Part shown: in pieces, positions 43,267 to 51,269 of the stretch
Numbering within the stretch: position 1 is the first letter of the stretch
Layout of the letters: each line of letters opens with the position of its first letter
Origin: Ensifer sesbaniae
GTDB lineage: Bacteria; Pseudomonadota; Alphaproteobacteria; Rhizobiales; Rhizobiaceae
Length of the DNA stretch: 64,000 nt
Assembly: GCF_013283665.1 (NCBI RefSeq)
Contig: NZ_JABEKU010000001.1
Span: 2,657,594 to 2,721,593, forward strand
Direction of reading: 5' to 3'
The notes under the pieces: generated by a model
The model's database searches: none
What the model was told of the DNA's origin: nothing
What the model saw: the letters and a program-made list of their open reading frames with translations, nothing else
Position numbers and translations under genes: made by a program

Positions 43267-44511
43267 ATGAGCTTTCTCCCTGCCATATCGATCATCGCCC
43301 TCCTGGCGATGCTCCCGGTCCTGATTTCGCTGCGGGCCTCGATGGTCGAGGGCGGCACGGACTTCGCCGCGGCGAGTGCGGTGGCAAGCATCTCGACCGT
43401 GTTCATGATGCTCTCCGAGTTTCCGGCACTCCAGCAGCTGTCCGTGATCGGCCTCGTGTTCCTGGCCGGCGCCTGCCTCTTCGTGCTTTCCGGCTTTCAC
43501 CGCGCGCTCGGCGTTCACAGACGCACTTCGACGTCCCTTGTCGCGGCTGCGTCGATGGCGTTCGTCGCGCTGTCTACTGCCGCATTCGGCGCGCAGAGCA
43601 CGACCTTGCATGCCCTTTCCGTCATCGGCATCGCCGCCGCCTTCGTGCTGATCATCGCCGTCTGCTCGCAGCACCGACGCCAGGCACCGGGGCCGGTGGA
43701 GCGGCTCTGCGTCATCGCCTGCGCGGCCACCGGCTGCTCGACCCTGCTTGCAGTCGTCGTGCTCTCGCCCGCCGCCCACGCGGCCGCAGCGGTCCCGCCT
43801 GCACCCGCCGGCTGGGATTTCGCCTGTGCCGTCATGCGCTACTTCTATCTGCCGGTGCTGTTCCTGGGCGTGATCCTGATGATCCAGAACCGGGTGATCA
43901 CCGATCTCAAGACGGCGATCGCGCGCGACGAGCTGACGGGGGTTCTGTCACGGCGCGCCCTGCTCGATCTTGGCCAGCGCGCCTTGACCGCCAGCCTTGC
44001 ACGGCAACAGCCGCTGTCCTTCCTGCTGCTCGATCTCGATTACTTCAAGAAGATCAACGATCGCTATGGCCACGCGGTCGGCGATGCCGCCCTCGGCCAC
44101 TTCGCCGGCACCGTCGCCACCTGTCTCACCGGCCGCGGCATGCTGGGGCGCATCGGCGGCGAAGAATTCGGCATTGTGCTGCCCAACCACACGGAAGATG
44201 CGGCCTTTACGCTCGCCGAGGAGATCGGCCGCGTGGTGCGCGACACGCCGATCGGCCGCTTCGATCGGCCGATCCGGCTGACGGTGAGCATCGGCCTCGC
44301 CGAAGCCGTTCCCGGCGACACGATCAGCGACATCATGATCCGCGCCGACATGGCGCTCTACGACGCCAAGGCCGACGGGCGCGACCGCTGCACGATCGCC
44401 GGCCGCTTCCAGCCCGACGCAAGCGCGCGGGCGCTCGCGGCCGCAGCCGCGCAACTGCGCGCCGCCGACAGCAGAAGCTTCGAGCCGAGGCTGCTGCGCG
44501 ATACCGGCTGA
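43267..44511 (+). CDS. Membrane diguanylate cyclase (GGDEF)
   Basis: 414 residues. Seven or so membrane helices fill residues 1-210 (for example MSFLPAISIIALLAMLPVLI and YLPVLFLGVILMIQN). The GGDEF domain starts at DELTGVLSRRALLDLG; the active site is GRIGGEEFGIVLPN (GGEEF, catalytically competent), and LLDLDYFKKINDRYGHAVGD carries the substrate and metal residues. It makes c-di-GMP at the inner membrane. The inhibitory RxxD I-site is absent: the matching positions read TGRG, so product feedback is not expected. ATG 43267 is chosen because the open frame upstream to 43045 is poor protein. Confidence 0.92.
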   Translation: MSFLPAISIIALLAMLPVLISLRASMVEGGTDFAAASAVASISTVFMMLSEFPALQQLSVIGLVFLAGACLFVLSGFHRALGVHRRTSTSLVAAASMAFVALSTAAFGAQSTTLHALSVIGIAAAFVLIIAVCSQHRRQAPGPVERLCVIACAATGCSTLLAVVVLSPAAHAAAAVPPAPAGWDFACAVMRYFYLPVLFLGVILMIQNRVITDLKTAIARDELTGVLSRRALLDLGQRALTASLARQQPLSFLLLDLDYFKKINDRYGHAVGDAALGHFAGTVATCLTGRGMLGRIGGEEFGIVLPNHTEDAAFTLAEEIGRVVRDTPIGRFDRPIRLTVSIGLAEAVPGDTISDIMIRADMALYDAKADGRDRCTIAGRFQPDASARALAAAAAQLRAADSRSFEPRLLRDTG

Positions 44512-44568
44512 CCGGCAGGACAATCGTCTTGTAAAGCCGCGTCCCGAACCTATGTGAGCTTGGCCAAG

Positions 44569-44668
44569 TGCATGTCCCGTTGAACTCGACCGGTTCATGG
44601 AGGAACGTGCAGCCAGTCAAAAACGCCACGGCGGCCTCGCGTCTCAATGACGTGCGCCGCTGCAGGAG
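44569..44668 (+). repeat. Composite repeat A+B, degenerate copy forming an RBS
   Basis: TGCATGTCCCGTTGAACTCG, ACCGGTTCATGGAGGAACGT, GCAGCCAGTCAAAAACGCCA, GGCGGCCTCGCGTCTC then GACGTGCGCCGCTGCAGG. Same architecture as at 39474 with many substitutions but compensating pairs in the stems. Its end, GCTGCAGGAGG, is the Shine-Dalgarno for the creA-like gene (ATG 44676). Confidence 0.65.
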
Positions 44669-44675
44669 GACATCC

Positions 44676-45173
44676 ATGTCGCGTACTGTTCGCGCTCTTT
44701 TCGTTGCCGGTCTCGCCACCTTTACAGCGACCGCCCTGCCCGCCCGCGCCGAAACGGTCGGCGAGGTCGGCGTCGACTGGCTCGGAAACGACATCATGAT
44801 CGATGCCGTCACCGATCCGAAGATCAAGGGCGTCACCTGCCACGTCACCTATTTCGACCGCAGCGTCATCGACCGGCTGAAGAATGGCAACTGGTTCGAG
44901 GACCCGTCGAACAATTCCATCGCCTGCCGCCAGACCGGCCCGATCGAGATCGGCGACATCGATCTTTCAAAGGACGGCGAGGAAGTGTTTCGCGCCGGGC
45001 TGTCGCTTGTCTGGAAGAACCTGCTGGTCACACGGATTTACGATCGCAAGAACGATACGCTGATCTATCTTGCGCATTCGCGTGAGTTGACCGACGGCTC
45101 GGCGAAGATGTCGATCACCACCATTCCGCTCTACGGCCAGACGGTGACCTGGACGAACGGCCGGCCCGAGTGA
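44676..45173 (+). CDS. creA: CreA family exported protein
   Basis: 165 residues. A signal peptide (LFVAGLATFTATALPARAE) precedes the CreA domain: VGEVGVDWLGNDIMIDAVTD, VKGVTCHVTYFDRS-like segment at ~50-65, NSIACRQTGPIEIGDIDL, and LLVTRIYDRKNDTLIYLAHS. Two Cys could pair in the periplasm. CreA is widespread, but its function is not known. ATG 44676 has an AGGAGG eight bases upstream that forms the end of a palindromic repeat. Monocistronic. Confidence 0.9.
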   Translation: MSRTVRALFVAGLATFTATALPARAETVGEVGVDWLGNDIMIDAVTDPKIKGVTCHVTYFDRSVIDRLKNGNWFEDPSNNSIACRQTGPIEIGDIDLSKDGEEVFRAGLSLVWKNLLVTRIYDRKNDTLIYLAHSRELTDGSAKMSITTIPLYGQTVTWTNGRPE

Positions 45174-45289
45174 AGCATCGCGCGTGACGCGAGGACTCCA
45201 AAGCGCGCCCGGGCAAAGCCAGCCCCGGGGTATCTCATGTCGTCAAAGTGGGAAGCGCCCGCCCCTCCGCGGACGCTTCCGGAGCCTAC

Positions 45290-45311
45290 TGCATAACGCG
45301 CGGCGCTGTAG
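45290..45311 (+). repeat. Fragment of repeat module B (right end)
   Basis: TGCATAACGCGCGGCGCTGTAG matches only the last part of module B. It abuts the stop codon (45312-45314, minus strand) of the small exported protein gene. Confidence 0.6.
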
Positions 45312-45611
45312 TCAGTGTGCCCCTGTCGGCGGGACGATGCCCTGATAATAGTCGCCGTCGCCACCCTGATAGCCACCGAACGGAGCCCGTTCGCGATAGA
45401 CGGGAGCAGGCGCCGCGTCTCTGACGATGCTGCCGGTCGACATCGTGTCAACCGGCGCTGTGGATCGGTTCATCAGCGGCATGACCTTCATGCGGTTCTG
45501 TGTTCCGGGAGGATTGTTCGGGTCAATGCCCTGATAATAGCTGTCGGCCAGCGCCGGTCCAGCGACCAGCATGCTTACGGAGAGCGCTGCAATGAGTTTC
45601 CTTACAAACAT
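45312..45611 (-). CDS. Small exported protein with repeated YYQGI motif
   Basis: 99 residues. The signal peptide (LIAALSVSMLVAGPALADS) gives a mature protein of about 75 residues rich in Pro, Gly and Tyr. The motif DSYYQGIDPNNPPG near its start recurs as GDYYQGIVPPTG at its end. No Cys and no known domain, so it is probably an intrinsically disordered periplasmic or surface protein. ATG 45611 follows AGGAGTTGGACCT. No function assigned. Confidence 0.65.
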   Translation of the reverse strand: MFVRKLIAALSVSMLVAGPALADSYYQGIDPNNPPGTQNRMKVMPLMNRSTAPVDTMSTGSIVRDAAPAPVYRERAPFGGYQGGDGDYYQGIVPPTGAH

Positions 45612-45905
45612 AGGTCCAACTCCTGTTTGACGATAGATACCCGGCCTCCGATCGGGCACCCTGCAACACCGGTAAGTTAGTACAAGTATTCCGGCTCGCC
45701 ACATGACGTTTTGTCACAATGGTCTCGCCCAGGCGTGAAAATCATTGCTGAAGTTTAACTTGACCGAAGGGTTCAACTGCCCGGCGAGAGCAGTTCCGGC
45801 CGGCCTCGAAACGAGGCCCTGCGTCCAGAACGGCGTATTTTCAGGAACTTAGAGCATTTCCCAGCTTCACGAAACGGCAGAGAACAATCCTGCCGGAACG
45901 CCGAA

Positions 45906-45932
45906 CGCCCCGGTGACAGTCCCACCGGGGCG
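45906..45932 (-). terminator. Stem-loop after cheW
   Basis: CGCCCCGGTG, loop of seven, CACCGGGGCG: a perfect 10-bp stem just downstream of the cheW stop codon on the minus strand. The following tail is TTCGGCGTTCC, T-poor, so termination may need help; the stem could also protect the 3' end. Confidence 0.65.
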
Positions 45933-45957
45933 TTTGGTAAGCGTGCGTCGATTGGTC

Positions 45958-46422
45958 TTAGGCGGCCTGGGCCAGTTCGTCGGCAATGACCGTATCGAGG
46001 TTGAGGAAGCAGACCATCGTCTTTTCCAGCGCGACGATGCCGCGGCAGAAGGCGCGCTGCGCTTCCGGAATGATCTCCGGCGCCGGTTGCAGCGCTTCGC
46101 TCTTGATCGTCATCATGTCGGAGACCTGCTCGACCAGCAGGCCGACGAGCTTGCCGGCAATGTCGGTGACGATGATTGCCGAGCGCTCCGACGGCTCGGT
46201 CATCTTCATGCCGAGGCGGGCAGCCATGTCGATGACCGGGATCACCGCGCCGCGCAAGTTGATGAGGCCGAGCACGTAGGGCGGCGTGTGCGGCATCGGC
46301 GTCACCGGCGCCCAGCCGCGGATTTCGCGGATCGCCATGATGTCGATGCAGAATTCCTGGTCGCCGAGATGGAACGACACGATTTCGAGATAGGCACCGG
46401 ACTGCTTGATTGCGTTGGTCAT
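45958..46422 (-). CDS. cheW: CheW chemotaxis coupling protein
   Basis: 154 residues with the CheW-like beta-barrel: LEIVSFHLGDQEFCIDIMAI, REIRGWAPVTPMPHTPPYVLG (broken here by the conserved Gly) and NLRGAVIPVIDMAARLG, then IVTDIAGKLVGLLVEQVSDM. CheW joins chemoreceptors to the kinase CheA at the cell pole. It starts two bases after the receptor stop codon, so the pair is one operon. No cheA or cheY is in the window; this is a receptor-coupler pair separate from the main che operon. Confidence 0.95.
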   Translation of the reverse strand: MTNAIKQSGAYLEIVSFHLGDQEFCIDIMAIREIRGWAPVTPMPHTPPYVLGLINLRGAVIPVIDMAARLGMKMTEPSERSAIIVTDIAGKLVGLLVEQVSDMMTIKSEALQPAPEIIPEAQRAFCRGIVALEKTMVCFLNLDTVIADELAQAA

Positions 46423-46424
46423 GA

Positions 46425-48527
46425 TCAGAATTCTTCCCAGTTTTCACCGGAGGCCGTAACGGACGGCACGGAGCCCGGTTTGTTGCCGAATGCGCCCGCC
46501 AGCTTGCCCATCAGGGCCTTCGCGGGAGATGGAGTTGGAAACGAGGCCATTTTGGCCGAGCCGATCTTGCGCAGCGGCACCGGCTCGCCGGTACCCTTGG
46601 CGGCCGGCCGCTGAGCGGTCGGGGCCGAAGCTGTTTTCGTCTGCACCGGAGCAACGGCCGCCCTTGCCACTGGCGCCACCGGCGCCGGCGCCGACGTCGG
46701 CATGGCGCGCTGCATCGTGTGGCCCTCGCGGAACTGGCCGACGAGGCCGGTCAGGCGCTCGGCGTCCTGCGCCAGCGTGTGGCTCGACGCATTGGTCTGC
46801 TCGACCATGGCGGCATTCTGCTGCGTCATCTGATCGAGCTGGCCGACGGCGGTGCTGATCTCGTTGAGGCCGGTCGACTGTTCGCGCGCGGCCATGACGA
46901 TCGAGGTCATATGTTCGTTGATGCGCGCCACGTCGGCGCCGATCCGGCCGAGCGCCTCGCCGGTCGCCTGGACGAGCTTGACGCCGCTGCCGACCTCGTT
47001 GCCCGAGCGGCTGACCAGCGCCTTGATGTCCTTGGCGGCGCCGGCGGCGCGCTGCGCCAGTTCGCGCACCTCCTGCGCCACGACCGCAAAGCCCTTGCCG
47101 GCTTCACCGGCACGCGCCGCCTCGACGCCGGCATTCAGCGCCAGGAGATTGGTCTGGAAGGCGATCTCGTCGATGACGTTGATGATCTTGCCGATTTCGT
47201 TCGAGGCACTTTCGATGCGCGCCATGGCGGCGATCGCCTCGCCGACGATGCGACCGGATTCCTCCGCATTGGTGCGCGTCTCGCCGACCATGCGGCTTGC
47301 CTCTTCGGCGCGCTGGGTTGCGGTGCGAACCGTGACGGTGATTTCATCGAGCGCTGCCGAGGTCTGCTCCAGCGAGGCGGCCTGCCGTTCGGTGCGGCGG
47401 GCCAGATCGTCGGCGGCCGAACGCATCTGGCGACCGTTCGATTCGATCGAAAGCGCATTCTCCTTGACGCTCGAAAGCGTCACGCGCAGCCGCTCGACCG
47501 TCTGGTTGAAGTTCTGGCGAAGCTGGTCGAGATTGCCGTCGAATGGCCGATCGATGGCAACGGCAAGGTCGCCGTCGGCAAGCTGGGTCAAGGCGCGGCC
47601 GAGGCTGTCGATCGCCGTCTGGATGCGACGCACCGCCTCCTCGCGCTCGTTCTGCTGCTGCTCGCGTTCCTTCTCGATTTCGCGCCGGCTGAGTGCAGCA
47701 CTCTGCTCCAGCGACTGCTTCTCGATGGCCGAAAGCCGGAAAAGATCGACAGAGCGCGCCATGGCGCCGATTTCGTCGCCGCGGTCGAGCGCCTCGACCT
47801 TGGTTGCCAGGTCACCATTCTGGACCCGCTGCATGGCATTGCGCAGGCCAAGGATGCCGGTGCGCAGCGTGCTGCCGTGGAACCAGAGAAGATAAAGCAA
47901 TGTGGCCATTGCGAGCAGTCCCGCGGCCACCTGAAGCTGGAATGCCCGGTCGGAGGCGGCACGCGCCTCGGCAACGCGCGTCTGTACCAGCCCGCTTGCC
48001 GCTTCGGAGAGCGACGCCAGCGCCGTGGCGACCCGTTCGCCGGCGCCATCGATCGCGTCGTCGATCCTGCCGAAGTCGTCGACGGAAGCCTTGCCTTCGA
48101 TCAGCGTCTTCAGCTCGGTGCCGATCGCCTTGCGCAGTTCCGCGACATCCGCATCGAAGGTCGAAAGCGCGTCACTCCGACCGAGCAGCCCGGCAAGCGC
48201 CTTGATGTCGGCCGATTTCGCTTCGAGCAGCTTCAGGATCCCGGCAATGCTGGCGGCGCGCGCCGGCTGGATCGCGCCCTCTTCCCGGTCGATGATGCTA
48301 TCCATCGCGTTGAGCACGAGATTGGTCGTCGCCAGCCGGACCTCATCGAGTGTCGTCAGCCCATTCTGTGCTGCGACCGCGCCCTGCAAGGCGTCGTTGG
48401 CTTGGCTGCCCTGGTACCAGCCAACCCCGAGCACGGAGCCAAAGCCGACGATGGCGGCGCCGGCAAGTGTTGCCAGCCGCTGGCTCACGGAAAGATTGCG
48501 CTTCAGGGAAGGAGATGTGGCAGTCAT
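46425..48527 (-). CDS. Methyl-accepting chemotaxis protein
   Basis: 700 residues. TM1 is at about 18-38 (LATLAGAAIVGFGSVLGVGW), a periplasmic helical-bundle sensor spans about 40-190, and TM2 lies at ~195-212 (LQVAAGLLAMATLLYLLWF). HAMP follows at ~213-270. A second HAMP-like segment precedes the cytoplasmic signalling domain with the hairpin tip EIAFQTNLLALNAGVEAARA and the adjacent GKGFAVVAQEVRELAQRAAG. The C-terminus ends NWEEF, matching the NWxxF pentapeptide that recruits the methylation enzymes CheR and CheB. Ligand unknown. Upstream gene of the cheW pair. Confidence 0.95.
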   Translation of the reverse strand: MTATSPSLKRNLSVSQRLATLAGAAIVGFGSVLGVGWYQGSQANDALQGAVAAQNGLTTLDEVRLATTNLVLNAMDSIIDREEGAIQPARAASIAGILKLLEAKSADIKALAGLLGRSDALSTFDADVAELRKAIGTELKTLIEGKASVDDFGRIDDAIDGAGERVATALASLSEAASGLVQTRVAEARAASDRAFQLQVAAGLLAMATLLYLLWFHGSTLRTGILGLRNAMQRVQNGDLATKVEALDRGDEIGAMARSVDLFRLSAIEKQSLEQSAALSRREIEKEREQQQNEREEAVRRIQTAIDSLGRALTQLADGDLAVAIDRPFDGNLDQLRQNFNQTVERLRVTLSSVKENALSIESNGRQMRSAADDLARRTERQAASLEQTSAALDEITVTVRTATQRAEEASRMVGETRTNAEESGRIVGEAIAAMARIESASNEIGKIINVIDEIAFQTNLLALNAGVEAARAGEAGKGFAVVAQEVRELAQRAAGAAKDIKALVSRSGNEVGSGVKLVQATGEALGRIGADVARINEHMTSIVMAAREQSTGLNEISTAVGQLDQMTQQNAAMVEQTNASSHTLAQDAERLTGLVGQFREGHTMQRAMPTSAPAPVAPVARAAVAPVQTKTASAPTAQRPAAKGTGEPVPLRKIGSAKMASFPTPSPAKALMGKLAGAFGNKPGSVPSVTASGENWEEF

Positions 48528-48890
48528 AGGGAGTCCATGGTCACGGATGCGCTTGGAAGCGCATCCTCCTACGATCGATACGGAAAACCGGGGCCGAGAA
48601 AACCGGCTGACCTCATGTCATATCGGAGCACGAACGCTCCTCCCGCGTGGAAAAAACACTGGCAAACAGACCTTAAACATTCGCTAAGGCAGGCCGCCGC
48701 TCCCCAGGGAGATGAGCTATTTGCATGTTTTCGCATATGCGCTGCAAGCCCCGGTTTTTCCGGCATTTGCGGACACAATCCATCAGGGTGCTCCGCCCCG
48801 TTTTTCCACCGTTTTCCGGTGCCGACCGGAAGGGCGCCGCAGCCGCGCCCAGCGCCTTCCCCTCGCCGCGCCAGATGCTATGATGGCGCC
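48528..48890. other. Promoter region upstream of the chemoreceptor gene
   Basis: About 360 bases between the receptor gene (minus) and a small membrane ORF (plus). I see no other gene and no clear sigma-54 or sigma-28 box. Confidence 0.35.
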
Positions 48891-49049
48891 ATGAACACGA
48901 AGACCCAGCGCTCGATCCGCCTCCCCCTCGCCGCAAGCCTTGCGGCGGCGATCGCGCTTGCGCTCCTGCTCGCCTTCCGCGGCTGGATGGAGAACGGCGC
49001 GGAGATATTCCTGGCGCTCGCCCAGTCCGGCCTTTCCTGGTGTCTTTAG
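48891..49049 (+). CDS. Small membrane protein, 52 residues
   Basis: MNTKTQRSIRLPLAASLAAA starts the product, followed by IALALLLAFRGWM, one membrane helix with a basic N-terminus, then a short tail ending LAQSGLSWCL. Support is strong third-position G/C bias throughout and a clean stop at 49047-49049. No good Shine-Dalgarno precedes ATG 48891. No family recognised. An inverted composite repeat follows directly. Confidence 0.55.
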   Translation: MNTKTQRSIRLPLAASLAAAIALALLLAFRGWMENGAEIFLALAQSGLSWCL

Positions 49050-49061
49050 AACCGCCAGGTT

Positions 49062-49147
49062 CCTTTACGTCTTTTCAGACACGCAAAGGTCGCTGGAGCA
49101 CTTTGAATTGCTGCACTTTTTGTCCTCCTATCGGCTAAACATGCAGT
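49062..49147 (-). repeat. Composite repeat A+B, inverted copy
   Basis: On the minus strand: CTGCATGTTTAGCCGATAGG, AGGACAAAAAGTGCAGCAAT, TCAAAGTGCTCCAGCGACCT, TTGCGTGTCTGAAAAGACGT. Both modules in order; the module B right arm has diverged. Confidence 0.75.
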
Positions 49148-49184
49148 CGACTCATGGCTGGAGCGAAAGGTCGCCACACGGCCC

Positions 49185-49235
49185 CTTCTCCCCGCCTGCG
49201 GGGAGAAGGTCGCGGCAGCGGGATGAGGGGCAGCT
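49185..49235. repeat. RIME-like single palindrome
   Basis: CTTCTCCCCGC-ctgc-GGGGAGAAGG followed by GCAGCGGGATGAGGGGCA, matching the right half of the element at 7816-7980. It lies in the gap before the SCO gene. Confidence 0.75.
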
Positions 49236-49361
49236 CCTGATCTGAACGCACCACCACAACCTGCGGCAATTGTCCCATTTGCACGGTCCCGGTGAAGGCG
49301 GTATCAAGGGCCGATCAACCGGACATGGCCGTCTTCGGCCGCAACAAAATCGGTAGCACGC

Positions 49362-49961
49362 ATGAAAACCATCCGCATCGTCCTCTGGGCCGCCGTCGTC
49401 GTCATGGCCGGCATTCTCGGCTGGCTGACCTATGAAATGACCCAGTCGAAGCAGCAGGCCGCCACCGGTCCCTTCGGCGTGCCCTTCACGCTCATCGCCC
49501 AGGACGGCAAGGAGATCACCGAGAAGGCCTTTACCGGCAAACCGACCGCGCTCTTCTTCGGCTTCACCCATTGCCCGGAGGTCTGCCCGACGACGCTGTT
49601 CGAGCTGAACGGCTGGCTGGAAAAGGTCGACCCGGAAGGCAACAAGCTGCAGGCCTATTTCATCACCGTCGATCCCGAGCGCGACACGCCGGAGGTCCTC
49701 GGCCAGTACGTCTCCAACGTCTCGAAACGCATCACCGGCATTTCCGGCCCGCCCGACAAGGTGATGGAGATGGTCAAGGGCTTCCGCGTCTACGCCAAGA
49801 AGGTGCCGGTCGATGCCGCCAAACCCGACGGCGACTACACGATGGACCACACGGCATCGGTCTTCCTGCTCGATGCCAACGGCCATTTCTCCGGCACGAT
49901 CGCCTATGAGGAAAACCCGGATACGGCGGTCAAGAAGCTGGAAAACCTCACCAAGGGCTGA
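49362..49961 (+). CDS. SCO1/SenC family copper chaperone
   Basis: 199 residues. An N-terminal anchor (IVLWAAVVVMAGILGWLTY) holds a thioredoxin-like domain in the periplasm. The copper site is C71-PEV-C75 (GFTHCPEVCPTTLFEL) and H163 (TMDHTASVFLLDANG), all present. SCO proteins deliver copper to the CuA centre of cytochrome c oxidase or maintain its thiols. ATG 49362 begins MKTIRIVLWA. It is followed by a terminator-like stem and prmA; a functional link to prmA is not implied. Confidence 0.94.
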   Translation: MKTIRIVLWAAVVVMAGILGWLTYEMTQSKQQAATGPFGVPFTLIAQDGKEITEKAFTGKPTALFFGFTHCPEVCPTTLFELNGWLEKVDPEGNKLQAYFITVDPERDTPEVLGQYVSNVSKRITGISGPPDKVMEMVKGFRVYAKKVPVDAAKPDGDYTMDHTASVFLLDANGHFSGTIAYEENPDTAVKKLENLTKG

Positions 49962-49988
49962 CCCCTACGATCTCGACGTGACGTTGCA

Positions 49989-50017
49989 AGCGCCGGCCCC
50001 GCCCGGCGCTTTGCGTT
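49989..50017 (+). terminator. Stem-loop after the SCO gene
   Basis: AGCGCCGG, loop, CCGGCGCT then TTGCGTTTG. An 8-bp GC-rich stem with a broken T-tract, 28 bases after the SCO stop codon. Confidence 0.6.
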
Positions 50018-50135
50018 TGTGGAGCAATCGTGATAGCGCACAGCACACGATTGCCACCGCCCCGCGCGCCGCCCCAACGGCATGGCTCGATGCGGGGCGC
50101 GCACGCGCGGATTTGCCAGCCCGAAGGACAGAGCC

Positions 50136-51011
50136 TTGAGCGAGATCAGACTTTTCGTCACCACCACCGAGAAGCAGGCGGAAGCCGTGCTCGACCGCAT
50201 GAGCGAGGTCTTCGGCGAAGAGGACTATGCCATCGGCACGACGGAGGTCGATGAAAAGCGCGACGTGTGGGAAGCCTCGATCTACATGATGGCCGTCGAC
50301 GAGGAGAGCGTGAACGAACGGCTCGCCGAGGCACTCGCCGAGGACTTCGCCCATCTTCCGATCGAGCGCGAAGTGCTGCCGGATATCGACTGGATCGCCA
50401 AGTCGCTCGAGGGCCTTGCTCCGGTGCGCGCCGGCCGCTTCGTGGTGCACGGCTCGCACGACCGCGACAAGGTGAAGACCGGCGAGATCGCCATCGAGAT
50501 CGACGCCGGCCAGGCCTTCGGCACCGGCCATCACGGCACCACCGCCGGCTGCCTCGAAGTGCTTGCTTCGGTTGCCCGCACGCGTAACGTGCGTAACGTG
50601 CTCGATCTCGGCACCGGCAGCGGCGTGCTGGCGATCGCCGCCTGGAAGCTGATGCACGTGCCGGTGCTCGCAACCGACATCGACCCGATTGCAACCCGCG
50701 TCGCCGCAGACAACGCCCGGGTCAACGGCGTCGTCACCGGCATGACCTTTGCCACCGCGCCGGGCTTTCACTCGACTGCCTTCAGCGCCAACGGCCCCTT
50801 CGATCTCATCATCGCCAACATCCTCGCCCGCCCGCTGATGAAGATGGCGCCGCAGCTCGTCGCCAACCTCGCCCCCGGCGGCTCGGTCATTCTCTCAGGG
50901 ATCCTCGCCGAACAACGCTGGAAGGTGCTCGCCCATTACAACGGCCAGCACCTGCGCCACGTGCGCACCATCTGGCGCAACGGCTGGGTGACGATTCATC
51001 TGGAGAAGTAA
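50136..51011 (+). CDS. prmA: Ribosomal protein L11 methyltransferase
   Basis: 291 residues. PrmA trimethylates ribosomal protein L11 using SAM. The C-terminal domain has the class I methyltransferase core: VLDLGTGSGVLAIAAWKL (motif I), TDIDPIATRVAADNARVNG, and DLIIANILARPLMKMAP, with the PrmA-specific AFGTGHHGTTAGCLE just before. The N-terminal ~90 residues are the L11-binding region. The start is TTG 50136 (LSEIRLFVTTTEK), preceded by GAAGGACAG; the longer frame from 50082 is unlikely. Cytoplasmic. Confidence 0.95.
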   Translation: MSEIRLFVTTTEKQAEAVLDRMSEVFGEEDYAIGTTEVDEKRDVWEASIYMMAVDEESVNERLAEALAEDFAHLPIEREVLPDIDWIAKSLEGLAPVRAGRFVVHGSHDRDKVKTGEIAIEIDAGQAFGTGHHGTTAGCLEVLASVARTRNVRNVLDLGTGSGVLAIAAWKLMHVPVLATDIDPIATRVAADNARVNGVVTGMTFATAPGFHSTAFSANGPFDLIIANILARPLMKMAPQLVANLAPGGSVILSGILAEQRWKVLAHYNGQHLRHVRTIWRNGWVTIHLEK

Positions 51012-51039
51012 TCTAGGGCGCCGCGGAGGCGGTCGTGAC

Positions 51040-51206
51040 TGCCCCTCATCCGCCTGCCGGCACCTTCTCCCCGCAAGCGGGGCGAAGGGACACGCGGCAC
51101 CGCCCCAACCACAGATCAAGCTCCGACTCGCGACGGCCGCTTTCAGGCACGTCCCCTCGCCCCGCCTGCGGGGAGAGGGTTAGGGTGAGGGGCAATTTCA
51201 GAAATT
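51040..51206. repeat. RIME-like palindromic repeat pair
   Basis: TGCCCCTCATCCGCCTGCCG leads to CTTCTCCCCGC-aagc-GGGGCGAAGG; about 100 bases later CTCGCCCCGC-ctgc-GGGGAGAGGG leads to TTAGGGTGAGGGGCA. This is the full two-palindrome layout between inverted end boxes (TGCCCCTCA / TGAGGGGCA). Confidence 0.85.
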
Positions 51207-51269
51207 AGGTTACCGGAGCGAACGAGAGCGCCTCAGCGTGCCGCCATTTCTTGCCGAAACCAAAACACA

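Noticed and set aside
46719-48890. Long plus-strand ORF running through the chemoreceptor gene
   Set aside because: Antisense shadow; only its last 53 codons (48891-49049), outside the receptor gene, were kept as a possible small gene.
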